From Pseudomonas_T sp032052615 (GTDB lineage Bacteria; Pseudomonadota; Gammaproteobacteria; Pseudomonadales; Pseudomonadaceae), in the NCBI GenBank assembly GCA_032052615.1, contig DAMBWF010000001.1, positions 620,001 to 684,000 on the forward strand: a stretch of 64,000 nucleotides of DNA, read 5' to 3'. Shown here one piece after another: positions 39,478 to 47,420 of the stretch. The position numbers and the translations under genes were made by a program. Each line of letters opens with the position of its first letter. The stretch's first letter is position 1. A model generated the notes under the pieces. The model did no database searches, was not told the origin of the DNA, and saw nothing but the letters and a program-made list of their open reading frames with translations.

Positions 39478-39629
39478 GCCAAGACAACCTCATCGACTTC
39501 AACACCGAGCGCGGCAAGCGCATCCACGACCTCAACGACAAGCGCCTCGACGACATGCGCCAGGCCTTCGAGCAGGCTCTGCCGCTGGGCAAGCCCAAGA
39601 AGAAGGGCAAGAAGCCTAAAAAGCGCTAA
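39474..39629 (+). CDS. Small Lys-rich protein coupled to the AlkB-like gene
   Basis: A 51-residue protein starting MSQDNLIDFNTERGKRIHDL and ending in a lysine cluster (GKPKKKGKKPKKR). The ATG overlaps the stop of the AlkB-like gene (ATGA), so translation is coupled. The basic tail suggests nucleic-acid binding. The family is unfamiliar to me beyond its recurrence in pseudomonads; role unknown. Confidence 0.75.
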   Translation: MSQDNLIDFNTERGKRIHDLNDKRLDDMRQAFEQALPLGKPKKKGKKPKKR

Positions 39630-39654
39630 TCCGCCAGCGGCCCTAGCCGTTTTC

Positions 39655-39668
39655 TTGATCCAGGTCAG
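39655..39668 (+). promoter_or_regulatory. Degenerate ANR/FNR-type half-matching box
   Basis: TTGATCCAGGTCAG has a perfect left half-site and a partial right half. It lies exactly 50 bases upstream of the perfect box at 39705 and may be a secondary ANR/Dnr site. Confidence 0.35.
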
Positions 39669-39704
39669 CTCCCCTTCGCCCCGCCCCGAAGGCCCCCGCG
39701 AGCA

Positions 39705-39718
39705 TTGATCCAGATCAA
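39705..39718 (+). promoter_or_regulatory. ANR/FNR box of a class II promoter ahead of the CcoM-like gene
   Basis: TTGATCCAGATCAA matches the FNR/ANR consensus TTGAT-N4-ATCAA perfectly. Its centre at 39711.5 predicts a start site near 39753. The -10 hexamer would then be 39741-39746, where TACCTT is found. This is the class II activator geometry, so low-oxygen induction is expected. Confidence 0.8.
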
Positions 39719-39787
39719 TTTTCGCCCCTGCGCCGGTGGCTACCTTAGACCCATCGAAACCGAAACGCCCCAGCCAGGAGGCTCCCC

Positions 39788-39898
39788 ATGTTTATCGATG
39801 AAGTGGTGATCGCCGGTGTCGTCACCGTCGGCTTGATGGTCGCCTTCTGCGCAGGCGTCGGCATTTTTATCTGGAAGGATTCGCACAAACGCGGCTGA
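39788..39898 (+). CDS. ccoM: CcoM-like small subunit of cbb3 cytochrome oxidase
   Basis: A 36-residue peptide with one membrane helix (about residues 7-29, IAGVVTVGLMVAFCAGVGIF) and a short charged tail (WKDSHKRG). It resembles CcoM, the small stabilising subunit seen in Pseudomonas stutzeri cbb3 oxidase, as far as I remember that sequence. AGGAGG lies eight bases before the ATG. A class II ANR/FNR promoter precedes it and a terminator follows, so it is a monocistronic, oxygen-responsive gene. This regulation fits a high-affinity oxidase component. The ccoNOQP genes are not in the window. Confidence 0.75.
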   Translation: MFIDEVVIAGVVTVGLMVAFCAGVGIFIWKDSHKRG

Positions 39899-39928
39899 GC
39901 CTTCCCAACAGAGCACGCAAGGCACCTC

Positions 39929-39953
39929 GGGCGACTTCGGTCGCCCTTTTTTT
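39929..39953 (+). terminator. Intrinsic terminator after the CcoM-like gene
   Basis: Stem GGGCGAC / GTCGCCC with a TTCG tetraloop and seven T; the core is identical to the rpsA terminator. Confidence 0.92.
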
Positions 39954-40325
39954 GCGTCGACGATTCATCCTCGCGCGGTTCGCCGACACGGCGCCTCGCC
40001 CTCCCGCGTCGTTTCCCGCCGCTCCCATGACGCTTCGAGATCGAGCGGATTGGGTCGCCTGTATCGATTTCCCTTCGCTCCCGAGTCCGCAACGCCGTCA
40101 CGGCACATCGCCTCGCTGACTGATTAAGCCGTGGCGATCGGATCGTTATCCGGTCATGCCTGGTCATCGGCTCGCCCAGCGGGCCGGTCGTCTTCATCAA
40201 GGGGGCGAACGTAGCGTTCCCTTCCGTCGGGCCGCCGTCCGCGTCCCGAGCCGCACCGAATGCCCGGGGGACTGTCCATGACCTTACGAGGGTGTCGCCC
40301 GCGCAAGGGGCTGGACGAAATATCG
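39954..40325. other. Intergenic region upstream of the efflux operon
   Basis: About 370 bases with no convincing gene; open frames on either strand lack ribosome sites and family features. The right end adjoins the SlyA-type operator at 40326. No tRNA, repeat or terminator is seen. Confidence 0.4.
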
Positions 40326-40342
40326 TTAGCCGACTAATAATT
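40326..40342 (+). promoter_or_regulatory. SlyA/MarR-type operator of the FUSC efflux operon
   Basis: TTAGCCGACTAATAATT contains TTAG-N4-CTAA, a perfect outer palindrome equal to the half-sites of the enteric SlyA box TTAGCAAGCTAA. Fourteen bases or more of the element recur, with TTAGCC and CTAATAATT identical, upstream of the SlyA-type regulator gene at 62398. It lies about 110 bases before the FUSC start. Confidence 0.6.
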
Positions 40343-40449
40343 CGCCGCGCGGCGTTCGCCGTTCTTCATTGCATGGCCTCCAGGCGCTTCCGGCACGGCG
40401 CGGGATCGCCACGGCTGGTATTCAATCGACGAACTTACAGGTTGCAGCG

Positions 40450-42483
40450 GTGCGCGATTCGTTGCGGGCGTTCCTGATGCCCTCCACCCAGGCGTTGCAG
40501 TTCACCATCAAGACACTGCTCGGGGCCGGTTTGGCCTTGTGGTGCGCGATGCGCTTCGGCCTGGAGCAACCGCAGTGGGCGATGATGACCGCTTTCATCG
40601 TGGCCCAGCCCCTGTCCGGCATGGTGGTGCAGAAAGGCCTGGCGCGACTCCTGGGGACGCTGGTCGGCACGGTCATGTCGGTGGTGATCATGGCGCTGTT
40701 CGCCCAGGCGCCCTGGGGCTTCCTGGCGGCCCAGGCGCTCTGGCTCGGGCTGTGTACCGCCGCCTCCACCTTGCTGCGTAGCGCGTGGTCCTACGCGTTC
40801 GTGCTGGCCGGCTACACCGTGGCGATCATCGGCCTGCCGGCCATCGCCCAGCCACTGACCGTGTTCGACCAGGCGGTGGCCCGTTGCACCGAGATCTGCG
40901 TGGGAATCGTCTGTGCCACCTTCTTCAGCGCGGTGCTATGGCCGCAGCGGGTCGAGCGGCAATTGGCCCAACAGGCGCGCTCCGCCTGGTCCGCCGGCAT
41001 CCAGACCGCCCGAGCCGCCCTGGGCGGCGAGGCCTATGGGCGCAAGGGGCTGCTGGAGACCTTGGGGCGGATCGTCGCGGTGGATGCGCAACGGGAGCAC
41101 GCTTGGTTCGAGGGTAACCAAGGCCGCCAGCGGGCGGTGGCGCTACGGGTGCTCAGCCGCGACCTGCTGGCGCTGCTGCGCTTGGCCCGGGGCGTGGCGC
41201 GGCAATGGCGGCAGCTCGCCGCCAGCGAAGCGGACAGCCTGAGCCCTTGGCTGGAGGACGTGCGCGGCCTGTTGGAGAGCAGCGAGCGGTTGCCGCTGCA
41301 GGATGCCTTCGAGCGCCTGCGGGCGGCGGCCCAGGCGCCCGGCTACTCGGCCTCCCAGCAATACTGCCTGGAACGCCTGGCGCTGGTGACGCGCCAGGCC
41401 CTGGCGGCGAGCAAGGCGTTGCTGGCGGTGGAGCGGGGCGAGGCACCCATGCAGGCACCGGCGGCCCTGTCCTGGCACCGCGACATCCAGACCGCGCTCG
41501 CCTACGGCGCCCGCAGCGCCGTCGCCTTTCTGGCTCTCGGCGCCTTCTGGCTGGCCACCGCCTGGACCGCCGCGAGCGGGGCGATGTTGCTGGCGGCGGT
41601 GGTCTGCAGCCTGTTCGCCAACCGGGAAAACGCCGACAGTATCGGCCTCGGGTTCCTGCGAGGCATCCTTTACGCCATTCCGGTGGCGCTCATCGTAGGC
41701 CAGGTGCTGCTGCCCGAGGTCACCGGCTTCCCCATGCTCTGCCTGTGCCTGGGTGTCCCGCTGTTCTTTGGCACCCTGGGCATGACCAAGCCGGCGATCG
41801 GAGCGACCTCCACCTCGTTCTGCCTGCACCTGATCGTGCTCAGCGCACCGCAGAACCTGATGCATTACGACACCATCTCGTTCCTCAACCAGTCCGTGGC
41901 GATCCCCCTGGGGGTCGGCTTCGCCGTGCTGGTGTTCCGCCTGATCGGCTTGCGGCATCCGGGCTGGCACGGGCGACGCCTGTTGCAGGCCACCTTGCGC
42001 GACCTCGCGCGGCTGACCTCGCGGCCCCTGGCTGACGCGGAAAGTTGGTTCGGCGGGCGCATGGCCGACCGCCTGGTGCAACTGGCGCGGCATTACCCGA
42101 GCTTGCCCAGCCAGACCCGCAGCCGCTGGGACGACGGCATCGCCGGGCTGGACCTGGGCGACGAGCTCTTGCACCTGCGAGCCTGCCTGGCGGCGATGGA
42201 TAAACCCTTGGGCGCGGTGGAGCAGCGGTTCCTTCAGGCGGTGCGCAAGGTTTTTCTGGTCGGCCCTTCCCTGGATCGCCAGGACGCCCTGGACCCTCCG
42301 GTGAACGAATTGCTCGACGCGCTGGACCAAGCGCCACCGGGCGTCGAGCGACGCCTGGCCCAGGTGGCGCTGGCGCACCTGCGCAACAGTTGGCGCCAGT
42401 GGTGCCAGCAGCAGGCGGGCCTGGGGGCGGGCGCGATGGCCACGCCGGTGGCGGAAGAGGAGGGCAGCCATGGGGTTGCGTGA
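40450..42483 (+). CDS. FUSC-family inner-membrane efflux protein (AaeB/YdhK-like)
   Basis: A 677-residue membrane protein with two FUSC blocks of five to six helices (about 15-160 and 350-500), separated and followed by soluble regions. Segments such as PQWAMMTAFIVAQPLSGMVVQKG and GTLVGTVMSVVIMALF are typical of aromatic-acid or fusaric-acid efflux pumps. The GTG at 40450 (MRDSLRAFLMPSTQAL) gives the usual N-terminus with AGG upstream; an ATG at 40477 is the alternative. It is first of a FUSC-DUF1656-HlyD operon. A SlyA-type operator lies upstream. Substrate unknown, probably an aromatic acid or biocide. Confidence 0.87.
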   Translation: MRDSLRAFLMPSTQALQFTIKTLLGAGLALWCAMRFGLEQPQWAMMTAFIVAQPLSGMVVQKGLARLLGTLVGTVMSVVIMALFAQAPWGFLAAQALWLGLCTAASTLLRSAWSYAFVLAGYTVAIIGLPAIAQPLTVFDQAVARCTEICVGIVCATFFSAVLWPQRVERQLAQQARSAWSAGIQTARAALGGEAYGRKGLLETLGRIVAVDAQREHAWFEGNQGRQRAVALRVLSRDLLALLRLARGVARQWRQLAASEADSLSPWLEDVRGLLESSERLPLQDAFERLRAAAQAPGYSASQQYCLERLALVTRQALAASKALLAVERGEAPMQAPAALSWHRDIQTALAYGARSAVAFLALGAFWLATAWTAASGAMLLAAVVCSLFANRENADSIGLGFLRGILYAIPVALIVGQVLLPEVTGFPMLCLCLGVPLFFGTLGMTKPAIGATSTSFCLHLIVLSAPQNLMHYDTISFLNQSVAIPLGVGFAVLVFRLIGLRHPGWHGRRLLQATLRDLARLTSRPLADAESWFGGRMADRLVQLARHYPSLPSQTRSRWDDGIAGLDLGDELLHLRACLAAMDKPLGAVEQRFLQAVRKVFLVGPSLDRQDALDPPVNELLDALDQAPPGVERRLAQVALAHLRNSWRQWCQQQAGLGAGAMATPVAEEEGSHGVA

Positions 42484-42676
42484 ATGGGCGCTGGGCGGCG
42501 TATTCGTCAGCCCGCTGCTGGCTTATGCGTTATTGGCGCTGTTGTTGACCGGGTTGCTGCGCAAGGCGCTGCAACGGGTCGGCCTGACGCGCTGGATCTG
42601 GCACGAGGCGTTGTTCGACTCGGCGCTCTACGTTTGCGTGTTGGCGGGCATCACCGCCGCGCTCGGCACTTGGTGA
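42470..42676 (+). CDS. DUF1656 small membrane protein (AaeX/YdhI-like)
   Basis: A 68-residue protein with two membrane helices (about 12-32 and 48-64) and the DUF1656 start LREWALGGVFVSPLLAYALLAL. DUF1656 proteins lie between the FUSC pump and its membrane-fusion protein (AaeX, YdhI in E. coli). The start overlaps the FUSC gene by 14 bases with GAGGGCAG as ribosome site. Its role is presumably accessory to the pump. Confidence 0.9.
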   Translation: MGLREWALGGVFVSPLLAYALLALLLTGLLRKALQRVGLTRWIWHEALFDSALYVCVLAGITAALGTW

Positions 42677-42688
42677 GGAGAGTTCACG

Positions 42689-43543
42689 ATGGGTTCGATG
42701 ATCCGGATCGTCATCACGTCTTTGGTGGTCGTCCTGGCGGTGCTGGCCGGCTACTGGCTCTGGCAACACTACATGCTCTCGCCCTGGACCCGCGATGCCC
42801 GGGTGCGGGCGGACGTGGTCATCATCGCCCCCGATGTGTCGGGCTGGGTGAACGAACTGAAGGTGCGCGACAACCAGCAGGTGAAAGCCGGCGACCTGCT
42901 GATGGCCATCGACCACGAACGCTACCAGGCGGCGGTGGACAAGGCCCGGGCCATCGCCGAGACCCGCCAGCAGCAATTGCGCCTGCGCGAGCACGAGGCG
43001 TCGCGGCGGGCCAGCCTGGGGCCTCAGGCCATCAGCGCGGAACTGAAGGAGAACGCCCAGATCAATGCCGATATCGCCCGTAGCGAATACCGCGAGGCCC
43101 AGGCGGACCTCAAGCTGGCCGAGCTGAACCTGTCCCGCAGCCAGCTGCGCGCGCCGCGCTCCGGCCAGGTGACCAACCTGCGCCTGGCCCAGGGCAACTA
43201 CGTCAGCGCGGGGCAATCGGTGATGGCCCTGGTGGACGACTCATCCTTCTACGTATTGGCCTACTTCGAGGAAACCAAGCTGCCGCGTATCCATGTCGGC
43301 GCGCCGGTGAAGGTCTGGCTGATGAGTGCCAGCGAGGCCCTGGACGGGACCGTCGAAAGCATCAGTCGCGGCATCACCGACCGCAACGCCAGCCCCGACA
43401 CCCAGTTGCTGGCGAATGTCGAGCCGACCTTCAACTGGGTGCGCCTGGCCCAGCGGATTCCGGTGCGAATCCGCCTGAACAAGCTGCCCGAGGACCTGAA
43501 CCTGAGCGCCGGGATGACCGCCAGCGTCACGGTCATGGAGTAA
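42689..43543 (+). CDS. HlyD/EmrA-type membrane-fusion protein (AaeA/YdhJ-like)
   Basis: A 284-residue periplasmic adaptor. One N-terminal anchor helix (about 5-25) is followed by the lipoyl half VIIAPDVSGWVNELKV, a coiled-coil hairpin (about 85-155) and the returning half LRAPRSGQVTNLRLAQGNYV, then a beta-barrel domain (VGAPVKVWLMSA). It links the FUSC pump to an outer-membrane channel such as an OprM-type protein, not encoded here. GGAGAG precedes the ATG at 42689. It is the last gene of the operon, 12 bases after DUF1656. Confidence 0.92.
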   Translation: MGSMIRIVITSLVVVLAVLAGYWLWQHYMLSPWTRDARVRADVVIIAPDVSGWVNELKVRDNQQVKAGDLLMAIDHERYQAAVDKARAIAETRQQQLRLREHEASRRASLGPQAISAELKENAQINADIARSEYREAQADLKLAELNLSRSQLRAPRSGQVTNLRLAQGNYVSAGQSVMALVDDSSFYVLAYFEETKLPRIHVGAPVKVWLMSASEALDGTVESISRGITDRNASPDTQLLANVEPTFNWVRLAQRIPVRIRLNKLPEDLNLSAGMTASVTVME

Positions 43544-43707
43544 CCCCGGGGCGCGTCAGGACCGGCCGTTCGTCTCGTGCCTCTGCGCCCGGGCGAATCG
43601 GTCGAACGCCCGGGCCTCGGTCCGGTCTAGAGTGTGAGCCGTCGCTTTTCCGGACAGCGGAACGTCCGGGCAGCGTCCTGATGTCGGAACCGCAGGGTCG
43701 AATCGTC

Positions 43708-44325
43708 ATGTCCAAGCGTTTATCCCCGATCGTGCTGGCCGCGTTGTTGCTCGGCGCGTGCGGGGACGATCATCCCACGCCCCCGGCGCCACCTCCCGGC
43801 GCGCCCACCGCGCCCAAGGTGACCGAGGCGCAACCCGCCCGCGCCAAGCCCGCCCCGCCGCCCGCCCGAACCGCGAAGCCCTCTGCGGAGCCGGTCGCGA
43901 CGAAACCCGCCAGCCCAGCCCGGGAAAAGAGCGCCGACTCCGTCCCGCAACGCCCGGCCCGGGTGACCGGCGTCGTGCCCCCGGCCACGCGCGCCGAACA
44001 ACAGGAAGACGAAGACAAGCCCCAGCCGAAGCCGGCCCGCAAGCTCGCCGAGGCCGTGCGCCAGGCCAACCCTCCGCCCAGCGCGGCCGCGAACGAGCCG
44101 CTGCCCCCCGTGAAGCTGGACCTGCGCCTGCCCAGCGAGGCGGTCAAGCAGATCGAGCCCGGTCACAAGCTGGCGCGCAAGGCGTCCCGAGAGGAGTCGC
44201 TGCTGCCGCCGATGTTCGTCGAGCGCCAGGCCAGCAGCCCGTTCCAGCTCAATGGCCGGCTGATCACCAAGGAGCGCGAGGACGCCATCGAAGGCGCCGA
44301 GCTGCGTTTCGAATTCAAGCAGTGA
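43708..44325 (+). CDS. Pro/Ala-rich lipoprotein of unknown function
   Basis: A 205-residue protein with a lipoprotein signal (lipobox LGAC, C18). A long Pro/Ala/Lys-rich disordered region (about 22-140) follows, then a short C-terminal part (KLDLRLPSEAVKQIEPG ... SPFQLNGRLITKEREDAIEGAELRFEFKQ) that looks folded. The disordered part may span the periplasm. The chosen ATG at 43708 gives a good signal peptide; an upstream ATG at 43681 would not. The efflux operon ends 165 bases before it. No family recognised. Confidence 0.65.
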   Translation: MSKRLSPIVLAALLLGACGDDHPTPPAPPPGAPTAPKVTEAQPARAKPAPPPARTAKPSAEPVATKPASPAREKSADSVPQRPARVTGVVPPATRAEQQEDEDKPQPKPARKLAEAVRQANPPPSAAANEPLPPVKLDLRLPSEAVKQIEPGHKLARKASREESLLPPMFVERQASSPFQLNGRLITKEREDAIEGAELRFEFKQ

Positions 44326-44349
44326 GTCGTGCCGGCGCCTGGTCGCGGT

Positions 44350-44383
44350 CCATGGCTCCATGGCTCCATGGCTCCATGGCGCC
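44350..44383. repeat. Short tandem repeat, 9-bp unit CCATGGCTC, 3.8 copies
   Basis: Three full copies and one partial copy of CCATGGCTC lie just after the lipoprotein gene, between two convergent genes. Each unit contains the palindrome CCATGG. The stretch is outside coding sequence. Confidence 0.9.
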
Positions 44384-44421
44384 GCGCGCATCGGCCGTCG
44401 AGGACCGGTGCGCATCCCCCG

Positions 44422-46230
44422 TCATGAGCGTTCGGTCAACACCCGCCCCCCGGGCTCCTCGACCCGTGGCTCGCCATGCCGGCCGGGCAGCTCCAGGGCC
44501 AGCGCGCGGGGCAGCGGAACCGGGAACGCCAGCATCCGATGGGCGAGCAGCCCGCCCCGGGCCTCCTCCGGCCTGCCGCCAGCCAGCAGGTGTTCCACTA
44601 CCAAGGTCAGGCCGTGGCTGCCCGGCAGGTAGCCACGGGTGACCCGTCCCAGCCCGGGGTCGAGCCACGGGCTCAACCAGTCCACCAGTGCTTCGTTGCC
44701 CAGCGCCTCGGCGATCCAGGGCAGATAACCGGGTCGCCGGGCCATCACGGCGAGGCAGGCGCGGCGGCCCTCGCCACGGACCCGGGTCACGACCGCCAGG
44801 GCTTTCAACGGCACGCTGACGTCGGCTTCCCCTTGCGGCGCGGGTGGATCGAGCGCTTCGGGAAAGGCTTCGGGATCGATAGCGCGCGGCGACGGCAAGG
44901 CCACCGGGTGGCGGACCCCGTCGAGGCTCACCTCCACTTGGCACAGCGACTTCGGCGCGAGGCCGGAGAACCGACCGATCATCGGGTAGACCACGGGGCG
45001 GCCGCCCAGCAGCGCCGCGACTCCCGATGGCGCGTGGGACAAAGCCGTGGCGATTTCCCGGGCGAACAGCGCGAGGGCTTCCCGTCGGGCATGGCGCGCC
45101 GTCAGGTTGATCACGATTTCGCGGTCTTCCCGTTCCGGTCCGGGGAGGCTGTGGGGCGTGTCCTCCCCGAGCAGCTCCACCTGGCTGTCGGAGAAGGGCT
45201 CCCAGTCTCGCTCGGCCAGGAGGGTCGCGCCGCGTTCCAGCAGAACCCGGGCGACACGCCGCGCCTTGTCCGGGGCATCGGGGCCCGTCACCAGGAAGGC
45301 GGCTGCGCAGCGAAAACCGTCCCGATACGTGGCTCCGATGCGGTAATGGCCGTCCGGTGGCAAGCCGCGCGCGCCTTGCACCTCGACCCGGTCGGGTCCG
45401 ACCGGAGCCAGGGTGACCCGGGTGAAGTCGCCGATCACATCCGGCAGGCGGTAGGCGCGCGGGTCTTCCAACCCTTGCAGGCATCCTTCGCCGATGGCCA
45501 ACGGCGTGGCCGGACAGGCGCGGTCGCCCACGGTGAAGCGCCCGTCCTCCCGGACGCACGCCCTGGCCAAGCTAGCCCCGGCGCGGCCCGCTGCCCGTTC
45601 CCAGTCGGTGAACGGGTTGCCGAGGCTCCGGGCGGTGGCGCCCAGCAGATGTCCGGCCAGCGCGCCCTGGGCGAGCCGAGCGTAGTCGTGCCACGACCAG
45701 CCGAACCCGTGGATCAGCGCCGCGCAGACCAGCGCGCCATCCGCCACGTAACCGGTCAGCACGATGTCGGCGTCCCGCTCCAGCGCCGCGACGATGCCGG
45801 GTGCCCCCAGGCGGGCCCTGGCCAATAGGCACTCGTCGGGAAAGCGGTCGCCGCTGGCGGTGTCCCGGCACGCCCGCAACGCCGCTTGCCGCGCCTTCAA
45901 GTCATCGCCGTGCAGCACGGCGACCCTCAGCGTCACTCCCGCCCGTTCGCAGGCCGCGCGCAACGCGTCGGCGCAGCCTTGCGGATCGTCCCGGGCGGCA
46001 TCGCTGAGCACGCGCGGGCCGCGCGCGGGCCATGTATCCAGCAGCGGCTCGATGAGCTCGACCAGCGCCGAGCCGGGGCTCGCCTCGCCTTGGTCGGTCA
46101 GGCTTGGCGGCGGCGAGGAATGGGTGATCACCAGGACATCCGTCTCCTCATCGCTTAAGGCCCGGGCAACGGTGAGGGGCGCGGGGCGGGGCAGGGCGGA
46201 GACACAGGCGATGCGCAGGAGACGGGTCAT
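44422..46230 (-). CDS. AtuA-like (DUF1446) protein
   Basis: A 602-residue protein of the acyclic terpene utilisation family AtuA/DUF1446. The core LGAPGIVAALERDADIVLTGYVADGALV and GFGWSWHDYARLAQGALAGHLL is recognisable, and the C-terminal third matches the extra domain of long members. AtuA functions in citronellol/geranyl degradation in P. aeruginosa, but the other atu genes (carboxylase, dehydrogenases) are missing here, so the substrate is open. GGAG precedes the ATG at 46230. It stands alone, convergent with the lipoprotein gene. Confidence 0.75.
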   Translation of the reverse strand: MTRLLRIACVSALPRPAPLTVARALSDEETDVLVITHSSPPPSLTDQGEASPGSALVELIEPLLDTWPARGPRVLSDAARDDPQGCADALRAACERAGVTLRVAVLHGDDLKARQAALRACRDTASGDRFPDECLLARARLGAPGIVAALERDADIVLTGYVADGALVCAALIHGFGWSWHDYARLAQGALAGHLLGATARSLGNPFTDWERAAGRAGASLARACVREDGRFTVGDRACPATPLAIGEGCLQGLEDPRAYRLPDVIGDFTRVTLAPVGPDRVEVQGARGLPPDGHYRIGATYRDGFRCAAAFLVTGPDAPDKARRVARVLLERGATLLAERDWEPFSDSQVELLGEDTPHSLPGPEREDREIVINLTARHARREALALFAREIATALSHAPSGVAALLGGRPVVYPMIGRFSGLAPKSLCQVEVSLDGVRHPVALPSPRAIDPEAFPEALDPPAPQGEADVSVPLKALAVVTRVRGEGRRACLAVMARRPGYLPWIAEALGNEALVDWLSPWLDPGLGRVTRGYLPGSHGLTLVVEHLLAGGRPEEARGGLLAHRMLAFPVPLPRALALELPGRHGEPRVEEPGGRVLTERS

Positions 46231-46595
46231 GGTGTCACTCCGAGCGAGGGCGAAAACAGTCCAGCACTCCGTTGGAAGCGGAAACCGGAGCGTGCGTTCA
46301 CCTGGCGTGGCCGCGCCTCGGCGGTCGGCCTTGGGCGACGCGCTGCCCGAGGGGCGAGGTTGGCGCGTCGTTCGATCCAGGCCGTCCCCCAGGTCACGCC
46401 GTGGACGGCACCGGGCGGCATGGCAGGCGGATACGCGAGGCGGCGAGGACGTTCCCGCCGGTCTGCGCTAGGCTTTCTCGCTGAATGTCCACAGTACGGT
46501 GATCCATGTTTCCCCGCTTTCGGTACGTCGCTTCGAATAGGAAAGGCCCAGGACATGCGTTAGCCTGCGACGAACGTGGACGTTCGGATCGGTCG
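46231..46595. other. Intergenic region between the AtuA-like and binding-protein genes
   Basis: A 365-base divergent spacer. It must carry promoters for both genes, but I find no convincing -35/-10 pair. Open frames here have no ribosome sites or family features. Confidence 0.4.
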
Positions 46596-47420
46596 ATGCT
46601 TCTCACTTCGCGCGCATGCCTCGGGACCTTGCTGGTCCTCGGTCTTTCCCTGGCCTTGTCGCCGCCGGTCGCGGCGTTGCAGGAGGTGCACATCGGGGGT
46701 GCCCATTTCCCGCCCTACGTCATCAAGCCCGAACAGGAGGATGCCAGCGGCTTGCTGCCGGAACTGATCGTCGCCCTCAACGCCGCCCAGCCGGACTACC
46801 GCTTCGTCATGGTTCCCACCGCCATTTCCCGGCGCTTCCGTGATTTCCAGCAGGGACGGATCGACATGGCGGTGTTCGAGAACCCGGGCTGGGGGTGGGA
46901 GGGGATCGAGGGCGCGCGCATCGACATGGGTCTGGAGGATGCCGAGATTTACGTGGCCCGGGCGAAGGAGGGGCGGGACGAGCATTACTTCGACCAGCTC
47001 AAGGACAAGCGTCTCGCCCTCTACAGCGGCTACCACTACGGCTTCGCCCAGTTCAATTCCGACCCGGCGTACCTGAACCGGGAATTCACGACCACCAGTA
47101 CCTACTCCCACGACAGCAACCTGATGATGGTGCTGCGCGACCGGGTGGACGTCGCCCTGGTCACCCGCTCCTACTTCGGCGCCTACCTGGAGGCCCATCC
47201 CGGGGAGCGCCCGCGGTTCTTACCCTCCAAGCGGGTCGACCAGACCTACCGGCACTACGCCCTGCTGCGTCCCCAGGCACCGATCGACGCGGCGACCTTC
47301 GCCGCGTTGCTCGACCGGCTGCGGCAGAACGGTGAACTGGAGCGGATCTTCAGTCGCTACCAGATCGAGGTCAAACCGGTCGCGCGGGATACGTCAGCAG
47401 CAGGAAGTGCGCCGAATTGA
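46596..47420 (+). CDS. Periplasmic substrate-binding protein, family 3
   Basis: A 274-residue secreted protein. The signal peptide (LLTSRACLGTLLVLGLSLAL...VAA) ends near residue 28 and is followed by a type II periplasmic binding fold of the amino-acid type (HIGGAHFPPYVIKPEQ; GLLPELIVALN; DMAVFENPGW). No ABC permease or ATPase gene is adjacent, so it may be an orphan or a sensor-type protein. The start ATG at 46596 gives a clean signal peptide; an in-frame ATG at 46506 would not. Its 3' end overlaps the convergent protease gene by 50 bases. Confidence 0.75.
   Translation: MLLTSRACLGTLLVLGLSLALSPPVAALQEVHIGGAHFPPYVIKPEQEDASGLLPELIVALNAAQPDYRFVMVPTAISRRFRDFQQGRIDMAVFENPGWGWEGIEGARIDMGLEDAEIYVARAKEGRDEHYFDQLKDKRLALYSGYHYGFAQFNSDPAYLNREFTTTSTYSHDSNLMMVLRDRVDVALVTRSYFGAYLEAHPGERPRFLPSKRVDQTYRHYALLRPQAPIDAATFAALLDRLRQNGELERIFSRYQIEVKPVARDTSAAGSAPN

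Noticed and set aside
44350..44383. Tandem repeat considered as a CRISPR or REP element
   Set aside because: The unit is only nine bases, repeats are directly adjacent without spacers, and there are no cas genes.
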